Positions 1 to 11,882 of a stretch of DNA of 64,000 nucleotides are shown in pieces. The notes below the pieces were generated by a model. The model was not told the origin of the DNA. It saw only the letters and a list, made by a program, of their open reading frames with translations, and ran no database searches. Both the position numbers and the translations under genes were made by a program. The DNA comes from Apilactobacillus bombintestini. Lineage in GTDB: Bacteria > Bacillota > Bacilli > Lactobacillales > Lactobacillaceae. Position 1 is the first letter of the stretch, and each line of letters opens with the position of its first letter. The DNA lies in assembly GCF_003627035.1 (NCBI RefSeq), contig NZ_CP032626.1, positions 930,001 to 994,000 of the forward strand, in the 5' to 3' direction.

Positions 1-1305
<1,305 letters not shown>

Positions 1306-1316
<11 letters not shown>

Positions 1317-1842
1317 TTTGCTTCCCCAACCCTTCAATATAAGAATCAATCAATGCCTTTTGATCGTCAGCTTTTAATTCTTTTTGAATGATCTTAGAAG
1401 CAATTTCAATAGATAAATTTGCCACATCATTTTTGGTGTTTGACAAAGCATCTTGACGTTCTTGTTCAATGTCTTTTTGAGCAGTAGTCTTCATACTTTG
1501 TACATCATTTTTTGCAGATGAAATAATCTTATCACTTTGTACTTGAGCAGATTGTTTAGCATTATTAATAATGTCAGTAGCATCTTCTCTAGACTTAGAT
1601 AAAGCTTGTTCACGTTGTTTTGCTAAGTCTTCAGCATCTTGACGTGATTTTTCTGCAGAATTAATGTCGTCGGCAATCTTATCAGCACGCTTCTTCATAG
1701 TTTCTGATAATGGTTTCCATGCAAAGTGCATGATTAACGCAATCAAAATAATGAATACAAGGGCTGTAAAGATCATATTACCGTAATACAATCCACCACC
1801 ATCAGTCATAGCGACATTTGGCAATAATGAATGTGAAAGCAT
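1306..1842 (-). CDS. atpF: ATP synthase F0 subunit b
   Basis: Membrane-anchored stator subunit b. 178 residues with one N-terminal membrane helix (about residues 21-40) followed by a long, charged, Ala/Lys/Gln-rich region with coiled-coil character that dimerises and reaches up to delta. An AAGGAGGTG ribosome site sits 7 bp before the ATG. It lies between atpE and atpH, the standard order. Confidence 0.95.
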
Positions 1843-1891
1843 CTATTGACACCTCCTTAATTGTGATTGAAGAATTACTTTATCTTTATTA

Positions 1892-2116
<225 letters not shown>

Positions 2117-2130
2117 TTAAATAATTAAAA

Positions 2131-2847
2131 TTATTCCTCAGGTTGTACCTTTTGAGAAATGTATACAAATGTCAAGGTTACGAATACGAATGCTTGAACA
2201 CTTCCAATAAACATTGAGAAACCTTCCCATAGCATTGCAACTAATGCACTAGGAATAAAACTCAATATTCCAAACTTAAATGCAAGACTGGAAAGCATGC
2301 CAAGAAGTAATTCACCTGCGAAAATATTACCATATAGACGCAATCCAAGAGTTAGAAAGTTTGCTAACTCTTCAAAAACATTCAATGGTAACCATAACTT
2401 AAATGGTTTCAAATAAGTACTTGCAAAGTACTTTTTAAAGCCAAGTTTTGAAACTCCTGAAAAGTGAGCCAATGCCAACGTGATAGCAGCCAATGTTAAT
2501 GTAACGATTGGATCTGACGTTGGACTCTTAACGTAAGAGACCCCATTGTAAGCAACTTGGATGAATAACCCCATTTGATTGGAGATAAAAATAAATAGGA
2601 ATAAAACAAATGCATAAATTCCGTAAGCATTAGCTTCAGAACCTTCTACAGAAGTTTTCACTATTCCATTGGTAAAATCTACAATCATTTCAAGAAAGTT
2701 TTGCTTTCCTGAAGGAATAAGTTGTAATCCTCTTGAACAAATAAATACAAGTAAGAATACAAAAATAGCAGCTACAGTAACTGATACCATATTCCCAATG
2801 TTAAAGGTTAATCCAAATAACTTAAATGTGGATACTGGATCATTCAC
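2131..2847 (-). CDS. atpB: ATP synthase F0 subunit a
   Basis: Stator subunit a, which forms the two proton half-channels against the c ring. 238 residues, about five or six membrane helices. The essential Arg lies in LGLRLYGNIFAGE (about residue 170). The start codon is GTG, preceded by AAAGGGGTG at a suitable distance. It is the first gene of the atp operon in this window; the usual atpI gene is not seen upstream. A promoter with 17-bp spacing lies 106 bp before the start. Confidence 0.95.
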   Translation of the reverse strand: MNDPVSTFKLFGLTFNIGNMVSVTVAAIFVFLLVFICSRGLQLIPSGKQNFLEMIVDFTNGIVKTSVEGSEANAYGIYAFVLFLFIFISNQMGLFIQVAYNGVSYVKSPTSDPIVTLTLAAITLALAHFSGVSKLGFKKYFASTYLKPFKLWLPLNVFEELANFLTLGLRLYGNIFAGELLLGMLSSLAFKFGILSFIPSALVAMLWEGFSMFIGSVQAFVFVTLTFVYISQKVQPEE

Positions 2848-2924
2848 AGATTATCACCCCTTTCACAACCTAAGTACACTATTCATTAATTTGAACACTA
2901 ATGATAGTTTTTACTCTTAAGATG

Positions 2925-2948
2925 ATGTATTTGTGTTTCAAAATACAT
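2925..2948. repeat. Perfect 8-bp inverted repeat at the atp transcription start
   Basis: ATGTATTT and AAATACAT flank an 8-nt loop. It overlaps the predicted +1 of the atp operon, so it is either an operator or a 5'-end hairpin that could stabilise the mRNA. Confidence 0.5.
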
Positions 2949-2952
2949 TCAA

Positions 2953-2981
2953 ATATTACCACCATTCGGTTTTTATTTCAA
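2953..2981 (-). promoter_or_regulatory. Promoter of the atp operon
   Basis: On the minus strand a TTGAAA -35 box (2976-2981) and a TAATAT -10 box (2953-2958) are separated by exactly 17 bp. Transcription would start near 2946, giving a leader of about 100 nt before atpB. No competing promoter of similar quality was seen between upp and atpB. Confidence 0.7.
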
Positions 2982-3084
2982 AATAAAATAATGTTTTAAA
3001 CAAAATTATCAATATTTTTCTTTTTTTACTTTACAAATTACTATTTTTGTATAACTGTTTTTAGGAATTTGTTATGAATAAATA

Positions 3085-3117
3085 AAAAAGGCACTGATAC
3101 CATTCAATGCCTTTTTT
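3085..3117 (-). terminator. Intrinsic terminator after upp
   Basis: A GC-containing stem (GGCATTG/CAGTGCC with one mismatch) flanked by A and T runs. It directly follows the upp stop codon and separates upp from the atp promoter. Confidence 0.8.
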
Positions 3118-3120
3118 AGT

Positions 3121-3753
3121 CTACTTAGTGCCAAATAAGCGATCCCCGGCATCTCCTAGTCCTGGAACAATGTAACCGTTTTCCAAATGGTCATCTAACG
3201 CTGCCGCGAAAATGTCAAGACCTGGATGTGCTTTTCTTAAATTCTTAACTCCTTCTGGAGCTGCCACTAAACAGACGAATTTGATATTACTTTCATCTAC
3301 CCCACGTTTTACTAATGCATCAATAGCCATGATAGCTGATCCACCAGTAGCTAACATAGGATCTACGACAAATATTTGACGTTTATTAATATCGTTAGGT
3401 AGTTTTACAAAATACTCATGGGGTTCAAAAGTTTTTTCATCCCTATACATTCCGATATGACCTACTTTAGCAGCAGGAATCAAATCTAAGATACCGTCAA
3501 CCATGCCCATACCGGCACGTAAAATGGGAACTACTGCAACTTTCTTTCCAGATAATTGCTTTGCATGTGCAGTACCTTCAGGAGTTTCTACATCAACATC
3601 TTCTAAAGGCATATCTCTAGAAACTTCAAAGGCTAATAAAGTAGCAATTTCATTGACTACTTCTCTAAATTCTCTAGTTCCACAATTTTTATCACGAATT
3701 ATTGTCAACTTATGTTGAATTAATGGATGATTCATTACTTCAAATTTTCCCAT
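3121..3753 (-). CDS. upp: Uracil phosphoribosyltransferase
   Basis: Pyrimidine salvage: uracil plus PRPP gives UMP and pyrophosphate. 210 residues beginning [20 protein letters not shown], the usual start of the family. Three upstream codons are excluded because an AGGAG site sits 9 bp before the ATG at 3753. The PRPP-binding loop [12 protein letters not shown] is complete (near residue 130), as is the C-terminal [11 protein letters not shown]. It is 12 bp downstream of glyA and ends the tdk-prfA-prmC-tsaC-glyA-upp run. Confidence 0.95.
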   Translation of the reverse strand: MGKFEVMNHPLIQHKLTIIRDKNCGTREFREVVNEIATLLAFEVSRDMPLEDVDVETPEGTAHAKQLSGKKVAVVPILRAGMGMVDGILDLIPAAKVGHIGMYRDEKTFEPHEYFVKLPNDINKRQIFVVDPMLATGGSAIMAIDALVKRGVDESNIKFVCLVAAPEGVKNLRKAHPGLDIFAAALDDHLENGYIVPGLGDAGDRLFGTK

Positions 3754-3765
3754 GATAAGCATCTC

Positions 3766-5007
3766 CTAATCAAAAATTGGATGTGATTGAGTTAATTTTG
3801 CAACTTCTTCTTTAATCTCATTTAATACGGACTCATCGTCGTAATTGTTAATTGCTTTTATTATCATTTTTGCAACTTTACGTGAATCTTTTTCACCAAA
3901 CCCTCTAGATGTGATTGCTGGTGTACCTATTCTCAATCCACTAGTTACAAAGGGACTAAGTTGTTCATTAGGAATAGCTTCCTTATTAGTTGTAATTTTC
4001 AATGAATCTAATAATTTTTGTGTTTCTTTTCCGTTTAATGGTGTGTCTGTTAAATCTAATACCATTAAATGATTATCAGTTCCGCCAGATACTACTTTTA
4101 TATTGTCGCTTTGATTAAATTCATCAGCCATTGCTGCTGCATTCTTAATTACTTGTTCACTATATTCTTTAAAAGATGGTTGTAAATCTTCAAAGAAGCA
4201 AGCGGCTTTGGCTGCAATAACATGTTCTAAAGGACCACCTTGTGAACCTGGGAAAAGTGCAGAAGCAATCTTTTTAGCATATTTTTCTTGTGAAAGAATC
4301 ATTCCTCCACGTGGACCACGTAAAGTTTTGTGAGTAGTAGTAGTTACCACATCAGCTATACCAATTGGACTTGGATGTAATCCAGTAGCTACTAAACCTG
4401 CGATATGAGCCATATCAACCATTAAATATGCTCCTACTTCATCAGCAATATCTCTAAAACGATTCCAATCGATAATTCGACTATATGCTGATGCACCAGC
4501 AACAATTAATTGAGGCTTAACTTCTTTTGCTATCTCTAAAACATTGTCATAATCTAATCTTTCAGTTTGGGGATCTAATCCATATGAATATGATTTATAG
4601 ATTTTTCCAGAAAAGTTTACCTTAGCACCGTGAGATAAATGTCCTCCGGCGTTAAGATCCATCCCTAAGATTTTGTCACCAGGCTTTAGAAAAGCTGCAT
4701 AAACAGCTTGATTAGCTTGTGAGCCAGAATGTGGTTGCACGTTTACATATTCAGCACCAAATAATTTTTTGGCACGTTCAATTGCAAGTGCTTCAGTTTT
4801 ATCCACAAATTCGCAACCACCATAATATCTTTTATGTGGATAACCTTCAGCATACTTGTTAGTCAATACTGAACCTTGTGCGTCTCTAACCGCATTAGAT
4901 GCAATATTTTCTGACGCAATTAATTCAATTGTTTCTTCTTGGCGTCTTTTTTCTCCATTAATAGCATCCCATAGTTCTGGGTCTTTTTTTAAATAATCAT
5001 ATTTCAT
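3766..5007 (-). CDS. glyA: Serine hydroxymethyltransferase
   Basis: PLP enzyme that converts serine and tetrahydrofolate to glycine and methylene-tetrahydrofolate, the main one-carbon source for thymidylate and purines. 413 residues, full length. The PLP lysine lies in [14 protein letters not shown] and the N-terminal [10 protein letters not shown] segment is typical. AAAGGGAG precedes the ATG. The glyA-upp-atp order is common in lactobacilli. Confidence 0.96.
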   Translation of the reverse strand: MKYDYLKKDPELWDAINGEKRRQEETIELIASENIASNAVRDAQGSVLTNKYAEGYPHKRYYGGCEFVDKTEALAIERAKKLFGAEYVNVQPHSGSQANQAVYAAFLKPGDKILGMDLNAGGHLSHGAKVNFSGKIYKSYSYGLDPQTERLDYDNVLEIAKEVKPQLIVAGASAYSRIIDWNRFRDIADEVGAYLMVDMAHIAGLVATGLHPSPIGIADVVTTTTHKTLRGPRGGMILSQEKYAKKIASALFPGSQGGPLEHVIAAKAACFFEDLQPSFKEYSEQVIKNAAAMADEFNQSDNIKVVSGGTDNHLMVLDLTDTPLNGKETQKLLDSLKITTNKEAIPNEQLSPFVTSGLRIGTPAITSRGFGEKDSRKVAKMIIKAINNYDDESVLNEIKEEVAKLTQSHPIFD

Positions 5008-5037
5008 AGGATAAGACTCCCTTTCAATTTAAGAGTT

Positions 5038-6057
5038 TTAGGCTTTAAAGTGTTTTTGACCTGCTGATTTATTCAAACGGTTCATGTATGCTTCACCAAT
5101 ACCATTAGTTGCAAAGCCTTGTGCAAAAATTGATTTTACAGTGGAGTCATTGTCAAAATATCTTAAACCAGCAAACAATGCGTGACTTGCTGTTAAAACA
5201 TCATTTCCTAATGAATAAGTTTCAACATTGTCAGGCCAATCGATAGACTTTAATTCATCATCAACAGCCATAACACCTACATTGTGATCTTGTTTTTTGG
5301 CCCATTCAGCAGCATCTTTCCAATCATCTGGAGAATCCACTACATAAACTTGAGCATTAGGTGCATAGTGTTTGTACTTCATACCTGGAGCCTTAGGAAC
5401 TTGGCTATCAGCAACCTTAACTCGTTGGTCTAATACTGGTTTGTTAATAACTTTTTCAATTTGTTCTGCTGAAATGGCACCTGGACGTAAAATAGCTGGT
5501 TGATCAGTAGACATATCTAGTACAGTTGATTCAACACCATATTGGCATTCACCATCATCCAAAATACCAGAAATTTTACCATTTAAGTCATGGTATACGT
5601 GTTCAGCAATAGTTGGACTTGGCTTTCCTGAAGTATTAGCAGATGGTCCTACAATAGGTACACCTGCTTTTCTAATTAATGATAATGTAACTTGGTTATT
5701 AGGATTTCTAAATGCAGCAGTATCCAATCCACCAGTCACTGTCTTAGATAAGACATTTGGCTTCAAATTAAAAATAATAGTCAAAGGACCAGGCCAAAAA
5801 GTATCCAATAACTTTTGTGCTTCTGCAGATAATGGTTGTGCATAAGTCTTAACCATTTCTGGGCCATCAACGTGAACAATCAAAGGATTATCACTAGGTC
5901 TTCCCTTAGCAGCATAAACTTGTTTAACTGCTGATTCATTAGTAGCGTCAGCTCCTAATCCGTAAACTGTTTCTGTTGGAAATGAAACTAATTTTCCGTC
6001 CACAATATCCTGGGCAGCAGCATCAATTTCGTTTGCTTTATATATTTTTGTTTCCAT
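5038..6057 (-). CDS. tsaC: L-threonylcarbamoyladenylate synthase, Sua5 type
   Basis: First step of the tRNA t6A37 modification: threonine, bicarbonate and ATP give threonylcarbamoyl-AMP. 339 residues. The YrdC domain comes first (LVSFPTETVYGLGADATN, KGRPSDNPLIVHV, GPSANTSGKPSPT), then a linker (APGMKYKHYAP) and a C-terminal Sua5 domain. This makes it the long two-domain form, as in Bacillus YwlC. The ATG at 6057 is chosen over a TTG three codons upstream because GGGGGAG then sits 9 bp away. The partner tsaE is at 46095-46559. Confidence 0.93.
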   Translation of the reverse strand: METKIYKANEIDAAAQDIVDGKLVSFPTETVYGLGADATNESAVKQVYAAKGRPSDNPLIVHVDGPEMVKTYAQPLSAEAQKLLDTFWPGPLTIIFNLKPNVLSKTVTGGLDTAAFRNPNNQVTLSLIRKAGVPIVGPSANTSGKPSPTIAEHVYHDLNGKISGILDDGECQYGVESTVLDMSTDQPAILRPGAISAEQIEKVINKPVLDQRVKVADSQVPKAPGMKYKHYAPNAQVYVVDSPDDWKDAAEWAKKQDHNVGVMAVDDELKSIDWPDNVETYSLGNDVLTASHALFAGLRYFDNDSTVKSIFAQGFATNGIGEAYMNRLNKSAGQKHFKA

Positions 6058-6072
6058 AAAAAACAACTCCCC

Positions 6073-6915
6073 CTAATAGTTAACTTTAATCATTCTCGGA
6101 TTGCCAAAGAAATCATTTCTAGAAATGACCTCAGCTTCAGGTAACAATTCAGAGAAAATTTTTTCAACATCGTGACTTTGTTTAAATCCAATTTCTAAGT
6201 ACAAAGCACCATGTCTTTCCCCTGCTCTCATTCTAATATATTTGGCAATTTTTTGATACATCATTAAGCCATTATTTTTAGCAAATAATGCTTGTTTAGG
6301 TTCATATTTTAAAACGCTCTCATCCATGTACTTAATTTCATCATCAGCCACGTAAGGTGGATTGCTGATAATAACATCAAAATCATCATTGACGTTCTCA
6401 AATAAATCACTTAATACAAATTTAACATCAGTTTTATTAGCATCATTGTTTATTTTAGCCACTTCTAATGCATCAGAAGAAATATCTGAAGCTGTAATGT
6501 TCCAATTGGGCTTTTCCTTTTTCAAAGAAACGGCAATAGCACCGCTCCCAGTTCCTAAATCTAAGACTTTCAAGTTATCCACATGTGCATAATCTTTTAA
6601 AAGCCATTCCACTAACTCTTCAGTTTCAGGTCTAGGAATTAATACCCTTGAATCAACCTTAAATCGATTACCATAAAAATAAGTTTCCCCTACTATATAT
6701 TGAGCAGGTTGTCCCTGTATGAACTTATCCACAGCATCAAAATATTTACGTTGATCATCATCAGACATTACATCCCTATAATGAAGTAGTAAATGCGTAT
6801 TATCCCATCCAAATAGCTCCGTCATAAAGAACTTTGCCATGTTAGAATCTAAATTTTTTTCCTGTATAAACAAAGAAGCCCTTTTCTGGGCTTCGAAAAA
6901 TGTTATTTTATTCAT
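6073..6915 (-). CDS. prmC: Release factor glutamine N5-methyltransferase
   Basis: Methylates the Gln of the GGQ motif of release factors, using S-adenosylmethionine. 280 residues with an N-terminal helical domain, the SAM motif [14 protein letters not shown] and the catalytic NPPY motif ([12 protein letters not shown]). It overlaps the end of prfA by 8 bp, so the enzyme is probably made by coupled translation with one of its substrates. The ribosome site GGAG lies inside prfA. Confidence 0.95.
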   Translation of the reverse strand: MNKITFFEAQKRASLFIQEKNLDSNMAKFFMTELFGWDNTHLLLHYRDVMSDDDQRKYFDAVDKFIQGQPAQYIVGETYFYGNRFKVDSRVLIPRPETEELVEWLLKDYAHVDNLKVLDLGTGSGAIAVSLKKEKPNWNITASDISSDALEVAKINNDANKTDVKFVLSDLFENVNDDFDVIISNPPYVADDEIKYMDESVLKYEPKQALFAKNNGLMMYQKIAKYIRMRAGERHGALYLEIGFKQSHDVEKIFSELLPEAEVISRNDFFGNPRMIKVNY

Positions 6916-7990
6916 TCTTTAAGTTCTCCAACTTTTTAGCTTGATCAGAGACAATTAAAGCATCGATGATTTCTTCTAAATCACCATTCATAACCTTGTC
7001 TAACTTGTTAATAGTTAGTCCAATACGGTGATCGGTAACACGATTTTGTGGATAATTATATGTTCTAATACGTTCAGAACGGTCTCCTGTACCAACAGCT
7101 GATTTTCTTTCAGCATCATATTTATCTTCTTCTTGTTGTTGATAGTAATCATATACACGAGACTTCAAAACTTGCATAGCCTTAGCACGGTTTTGTTGTT
7201 GTGAACGTTCATCTTGCATAGCTACAACGATACCAGTTGGCAAGTGGGTCATACGAACAGCTGAAGATGTCTTGTTAACGTGTTGTCCACCGGCACCAGA
7301 AGCACGGTAAACATCTGTTTTAATATCTTTAGGATCAATATCAATATCAACATCTTCTGCTTCAGGCATTACACCAACAGTGGCTGTGGAAGTATGAATA
7401 CGTCCGGCAGATTCAGTAGAAGGAACACGTTGTACACGGTGAGCACCGTTTTCAAACTTAAGTTTGGAATATACGTTTTCACCTTGAATCATAATAGCGA
7501 TTTCTTTGAAACCACCTACTTCAGTATCACTTTCATCAATGATAGATGTCTTCCAACCTTGGCTTTCTGCATAGCGAATGTACATATCATATAAATCAGC
7601 AGCAAATAAACTACCTTCATCACCACCAGCAGCACCGTGGATTTCCATAATGATGTTTTTATCATCATTAGGGTCTTTAGGTATAAGCATGATTTTAATG
7701 TCTTCTTCTAACTTAGCTTTTTGATCTTCTAAATCAGAAATTTCATCTTTAACCATTTCATTCATATCATCGTCTAACTTTTCAGTTAGCATTGATTTGT
7801 CTTCGTCTAGTTGTGATACAACACTCTTGTACTTGTTGTAAGCTTCTACAACATCACGTAAACTTCCTTCTTCTTTAGAAAGTTTCATAAAGCGTTGAGT
7901 ATCTGCAATAACTGCAGGGTCACTAATTAATTCGTTAAGTTCGTCGTATCTATCTACAACGGATTGTAATTTTTCAAAAATTTCGTCCAT
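6908..7990 (-). CDS. prfA: Peptide chain release factor 1
   Basis: Recognises UAA and UAG stop codons and triggers peptidyl-tRNA hydrolysis. 360 residues. The codon-reading P-x-T motif is at residues 190-192 (PSTESAGR) and the catalytic GGQ at 234-236 (GAGGQHVNK). A GAGGAG site precedes the ATG by 7 bp. It is followed at once by prmC, which modifies it. Confidence 0.96.
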   Translation of the reverse strand: MDEIFEKLQSVVDRYDELNELISDPAVIADTQRFMKLSKEEGSLRDVVEAYNKYKSVVSQLDEDKSMLTEKLDDDMNEMVKDEISDLEDQKAKLEEDIKIMLIPKDPNDDKNIIMEIHGAAGGDEGSLFAADLYDMYIRYAESQGWKTSIIDESDTEVGGFKEIAIMIQGENVYSKLKFENGAHRVQRVPSTESAGRIHTSTATVGVMPEAEDVDIDIDPKDIKTDVYRASGAGGQHVNKTSSAVRMTHLPTGIVVAMQDERSQQQNRAKAMQVLKSRVYDYYQQQEEDKYDAERKSAVGTGDRSERIRTYNYPQNRVTDHRIGLTINKLDKVMNGDLEEIIDALIVSDQAKKLENLKNE

Positions 7991-8001
7991 TATTTAACTC
8001 C

Positions 8002-8586
8002 TCACTTTCCCATTTTGTCCATTGGTGGATTGAAATAATGCTTACGACATACTGGATAGTATGATTCATTACCACCTACTTGAATTTGTTCACCTTCATA
8101 TACAGGTTGATTATTATGGAAACGAAGATTCATAGTAGCCTTGTGTCCACAGAACCAACAGATGGTCTTCATTTCTTCAATCTTATCTGCATATAGCAAT
8201 AATGCTCGTGATCCTTCAAATAAATTATTTTGGAAATCATTTTTCAAGCCAAAAGCAATTACTGGAATTGATAATTCATCTACTATTTTGGCCAATTGTA
8301 AAACATTTTCCTTACTTAAAAATTGTGCTTCATCAATTAAAACACAACTAGCGTTAGGATCTATCTTTTGAACCATGTCATAGCAATTAGTATCAGATTC
8401 AATCACATAGGCACTTCTACTTAAGCCTACACGAGATGCGACAGTTCCGCGTTCTTCTCTAGTATCTAAAGCACTAGTCATAATAATAACTGATTTACCC
8501 TGTTCTTCATAATTATGAGCAACCTTGATAATTTCAATTGATTTACCACTGTTCATTGCTCCATAGCGATAATATAGTTGTGCCAT
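8002..8586 (-). CDS. tdk: Thymidine kinase
   Basis: Type II thymidine kinase of dTMP salvage. 194 residues. The P-loop GAMNSGKS is at residues 9-16, the Walker B-like DEAQFL follows, and a zinc ribbon is formed by CWFC and a later Cys (VCRKH). The start [16 protein letters not shown] fits the family although no strong ribosome site precedes it. It heads the gene run down to upp; a TATAAT (8629-8634, minus) upstream may be its -10 box. Confidence 0.95.
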   Translation of the reverse strand: MAQLYYRYGAMNSGKSIEIIKVAHNYEEQGKSVIIMTSALDTREERGTVASRVGLSRSAYVIESDTNCYDMVQKIDPNASCVLIDEAQFLSKENVLQLAKIVDELSIPVIAFGLKNDFQNNLFEGSRALLLYADKIEEMKTICWFCGHKATMNLRFHNNQPVYEGEQIQVGGNESYYPVCRKHYFNPPMDKMGK

Positions 8587-8764
8587 GATTAACTTTAAGC
8601 TCGCTTTCTCTAAAAAATCTCATCTATTATTATAGCTGATTTATTGAGTAATTTCGATAGTCATACACAAAGTTAGTTAATTTACTAAAAATATGCTTTT
8701 TTTCGGTCTATAATAGTAAAGTATGATAAAATTTTGAATATTAATAATCTAAGGAGTGCAAAAT

Positions 8765-10114
8765 ATGTCTCTTAAAAGCGAATTTGCGACTTTTGCTGGT
8801 AAGTCTTCATATTGGTTCTTACATACCTTTATGAACGGTGGTAGTTCACTACCTGGTAAGATTACTACAGCAATTGATCCTGCTATTTTAAAACATTTAG
8901 GAAAAAATTATGACATTGTTGTGGTTACAGGTACTAATGGTAAAACTTTAACTACCGCTCTAACCGTACAAGTCTTAAAACAAAAATATGAAAATGTGGT
9001 AACTAACCCTTCTGGTTCTAATATGGAACAAGGTTTAGTAACTACTTTCTTAAAAGCAAAGAATCCAAAAAACAAACGTCCGTTAGCGGTACTAGAAGTT
9101 GATGAAGCAAACGTTATCAAGTTAACTAAATATGTTCAACCTATTGCTTTCGTCTTTACCAATATTTTCCGTGATCAAATGGACCGTTATGGTGAAATCT
9201 ATACTACTTACAAGAAAATCATTGATGGGGTTAAATTAGCTCCTAAAGCAACTATCATTGCCAACGGTGATGCACCTATCTTTAACTCAGTAGATTTACC
9301 TAACCCTAAGATATACTATGGATTTAAAAATCATGCTGATGAAGATGATATGAAGGCTGAACCTAATACAGATGGTGTGTTATGCCCTGTTTGTCAAAAC
9401 ATTTTGCATTATCACTACATCAGTTACGCTAACTTAGGTAGTTACTTCTGTCCTAAATGTGGATTTACACGTCCTGCATTAACCCATTCATTGAACAAAT
9501 TAGGTGCATTAACTCCTAATTCTTCTGACTTTACTGTAGATGGACAAGATTTATCTATCGGCATCGGTGGTGTTTACAACATCTATAATGCTCTAGCTGC
9601 TTACTCAGTAGGTCGCTTTTTAGGTGTTGATAAAGAAGATATTGCTAAAGCTTTCACAGCTAATGAACGTGTCTTTGGACGTCAAGAATTAATCGATATC
9701 GATGGTAAAGAAACTACCTTAGTATTGGTTAAGAATCCAGTTGGTTTAAATCAAGTTATCGATACTATTTCTAAGGAAAAAGATGACTTCTCATTGATTT
9801 GTCTACTAAATGCCAACTATGCTGACGGAATTGATACTAGTTGGATCTGGGATGGTGAATTTGAAAGATTTACCAACATGCCAATTAAGAAATTCATCAC
9901 TGGTGGAGAAAGATATAAAGATATTACCTTTAGATTTAAAGTTGCCGGAGTAGACGAAAACATCCACGAAGTACAACCTAACCTAGAAAAAGTAGTTGAA
10001 GAAATCCCTACTCTACCAACTAACAAAGTCTACATTTTAGCTACTTATACTGCTATGCTTCAATTAAGAAAGGACTTTGCTGAAAAAGGTTACATCAAAG
10101 GAGGTATGGAATAA
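8765..10114 (+). CDS. murT: Lipid II isoglutaminyl synthase, MurT subunit
   Basis: Mur-ligase-like subunit that, with GatD, amidates D-Glu of the lipid II stem peptide to D-isoglutamine. 449 residues. The P-loop TGTNGKT is at about 55-61. A four-Cys zinc ribbon (CPVC about 207-210, CPKC about 229-232) is inserted in the central domain, as in other MurT proteins. The C-terminal DUF1727 domain contacts GatD. The ATG at 8765 has AAGGAG 8 bp upstream; a GTG three codons earlier is too close to it. The stop overlaps the gatD start (TAATG). Confidence 0.95.
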   Translation: MSLKSEFATFAGKSSYWFLHTFMNGGSSLPGKITTAIDPAILKHLGKNYDIVVVTGTNGKTLTTALTVQVLKQKYENVVTNPSGSNMEQGLVTTFLKAKNPKNKRPLAVLEVDEANVIKLTKYVQPIAFVFTNIFRDQMDRYGEIYTTYKKIIDGVKLAPKATIIANGDAPIFNSVDLPNPKIYYGFKNHADEDDMKAEPNTDGVLCPVCQNILHYHYISYANLGSYFCPKCGFTRPALTHSLNKLGALTPNSSDFTVDGQDLSIGIGGVYNIYNALAAYSVGRFLGVDKEDIAKAFTANERVFGRQELIDIDGKETTLVLVKNPVGLNQVIDTISKEKDDFSLICLLNANYADGIDTSWIWDGEFERFTNMPIKKFITGGERYKDITFRFKVAGVDENIHEVQPNLEKVVEEIPTLPTNKVYILATYTAMLQLRKDFAEKGYIKGGME

Positions 10115-10824
10115 TGGCTAAGGAATATACCTTACACATCGCCCATTTATATGGTGATTTGATGAATACCTATGGAGATTTAGGAAACATCTTAGTTCTT
10201 AAATATTATGGAAAGAAAATGGGTATTAATGTTGAATCTAAAGTAGTTAGTTTAGATGAAGATTTTAAAGCTGATGACTATGACATCGCAGTCTTCGGTG
10301 GAGGCCAAGATTTCGAACAAAGTATCGTTTCAAAAGACTTCCAAACTAAAAAAGATGAAATTAAAAAATTCATTGATACCGATGGTTGCTTATTAGCTAT
10401 CTGTGGTGGTTACCAACTTCTTGGTAAGTATTACATTGATGCTAATGGAGATAAAATTCCTGGTATCGGTGTATTAGATCATTACACCGAACAACAAGAT
10501 GACAATCGTTTCATCGGTGATATCAAAATTAAGAATAAAGAAACCGGTGAAGTTTACCATGGTTTCGAAAATCATCAAGGTGTCACTTACACTGGAAATG
10601 ATGAACGTCCTTTAGGTGACGTTGAACAAGGTTATGGTAACAACGGTAGTGACCATGCTGAAGGTGCTATTTATAAGAATGTTTATTGTACCTACTTCCA
10701 CGGTCCTATCCTAGCCAGAAACAACATCATTGCAAAACACATCCTAATCAAAGCATTGAAGCGTCGTTACCCTAATGATGACTTCTCTGCACAAGAAAAA
10801 ATTGACGTTTCAGAATCATATTAA
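10114..10824 (+). CDS. gatD: Lipid II isoglutaminyl synthase, GatD glutamine amidotransferase subunit
   Basis: Class I glutamine amidotransferase (CobB/CobQ-like) that supplies ammonia to MurT. 236 residues. The nucleophile is Cys97 in AICGGYQLL, and a catalytic His is in the HGPIL motif near residue 192. It overlaps murT by one base, so the two subunits are translationally coupled. A terminator follows the stop. Confidence 0.95.
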   Translation: MAKEYTLHIAHLYGDLMNTYGDLGNILVLKYYGKKMGINVESKVVSLDEDFKADDYDIAVFGGGQDFEQSIVSKDFQTKKDEIKKFIDTDGCLLAICGGYQLLGKYYIDANGDKIPGIGVLDHYTEQQDDNRFIGDIKIKNKETGEVYHGFENHQGVTYTGNDERPLGDVEQGYGNNGSDHAEGAIYKNVYCTYFHGPILARNNIIAKHILIKALKRRYPNDDFSAQEKIDVSESY

Positions 10825-10833
10825 TAACTAACA

Positions 10834-10867
10834 AAAAAGACGGATACTTAACGTATCCGTCTTTTTA
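10834..10867. terminator. Bidirectional terminator between gatD and the serine hydrolase
   Basis: A perfect stem (AAGACGGATAC / GTATCCGTCTT) with a 5-nt loop, flanked by A and T runs. It serves both converging genes. Confidence 0.9.
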
Positions 10868-10868
10868 T

Positions 10869-11867
10869 TTATCTATTTTCATTCAAATAAGTTTCAATTA
10901 AAGGTTTTCGACGTTCAATGTAATATTCATTAGGTGCAACCGGATGAACTCGATTAGAAAGAAATATCATAGCTCTCTTTAATTTAGGAATTAAAACCAT
11001 AAAGGTTCCAGTATAACCAGATTGCCAAATAAATGGCATCCCCTTATAGTTAATTCTTTCAAATCCATAGCTTCTACCCAAATCATGTTTAGTTTGATCA
11101 ACATAAAAGACCTTCACAGTTTCCGGTTTTAAAACTGGATTACTATCAGGATTTAAAATACATTCCACAAACTTAATCAAGTCATCCATATTACTGAATA
11201 ACCCAGCCGAACCGCAGTCACTTCCTAAAACTTGTGCCTTAGGATCATGTACGCTTCCTTGCAAAAGACCATTTTGCTTGTCGTAAGTAGTAGGTACACA
11301 CTTATCAGCATCTGGTTTAAAACCACTATGACTTAAATTCATAGGTTTTAAAACCATCTCGGTTATTAATTGGTGAATAGGTTTACCAGTAATTTCTTTT
11401 GCAATTAACCCTAAGAAAATGAAATTAACATCTGCATAATGCATTTTATGATTTAATTCATTTCCTACATTTAAATTCAATAAAGCTTCAATTAATTCGT
11501 CATGATTTAATTTATCACGATTAGGAATATAGCCTTCAATCCCAGAAGTATGCGTAATTAGGTTTCTAATAGTAACTTCAGGATGTTTCCAGCTACTTAA
11601 ATATTTACTAATGGAATCATCTAAATTCAACATGCCCTCTTCAGACAACTTTAAAATTACCATAGTAGTTCCCACTACTTTAGTAATAGAAGCCATATCA
11701 TAAATTAAATGTCCATCAGTTAGCTTTACTTTTTCTGGGACTAATTCACGGTTTCCTACTAAATATCTTTGGACACCGTCTTCATCAATAAATGCGTAAT
11801 TAACACCTGGTACTACTTTATCCTCAACTAGTTTATTAACAGCTTGTTGCGTCTTTGAATATTTCAT
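10869..11867 (-). CDS. Serine hydrolase of the beta-lactamase / penicillin-binding fold
   Basis: 332 residues, class C beta-lactamase-like (EstB/PbpX type). The SxxK motif is SITK at 60-63, in DMASITKVVGTT. HTSGIEGY and a Tyr-containing second motif (YADVNF) follow, and QSGYTGT stands where a KTG/HTG motif is expected. There is no signal peptide or lipobox, so a cytoplasmic esterase, peptidase or amidase is more likely than a wall transpeptidase. Substrate unknown. The gene is 15 bp downstream of the ABC exporter pair. Confidence 0.8.
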   Translation of the reverse strand: MKYSKTQQAVNKLVEDKVVPGVNYAFIDEDGVQRYLVGNRELVPEKVKLTDGHLIYDMASITKVVGTTMVILKLSEEGMLNLDDSISKYLSSWKHPEVTIRNLITHTSGIEGYIPNRDKLNHDELIEALLNLNVGNELNHKMHYADVNFIFLGLIAKEITGKPIHQLITEMVLKPMNLSHSGFKPDADKCVPTTYDKQNGLLQGSVHDPKAQVLGSDCGSAGLFSNMDDLIKFVECILNPDSNPVLKPETVKVFYVDQTKHDLGRSYGFERINYKGMPFIWQSGYTGTFMVLIPKLKRAMIFLSNRVHPVAPNEYYIERRKPLIETYLNENR

Positions 11868-11882
11868 TTTATCGTCACCTAG

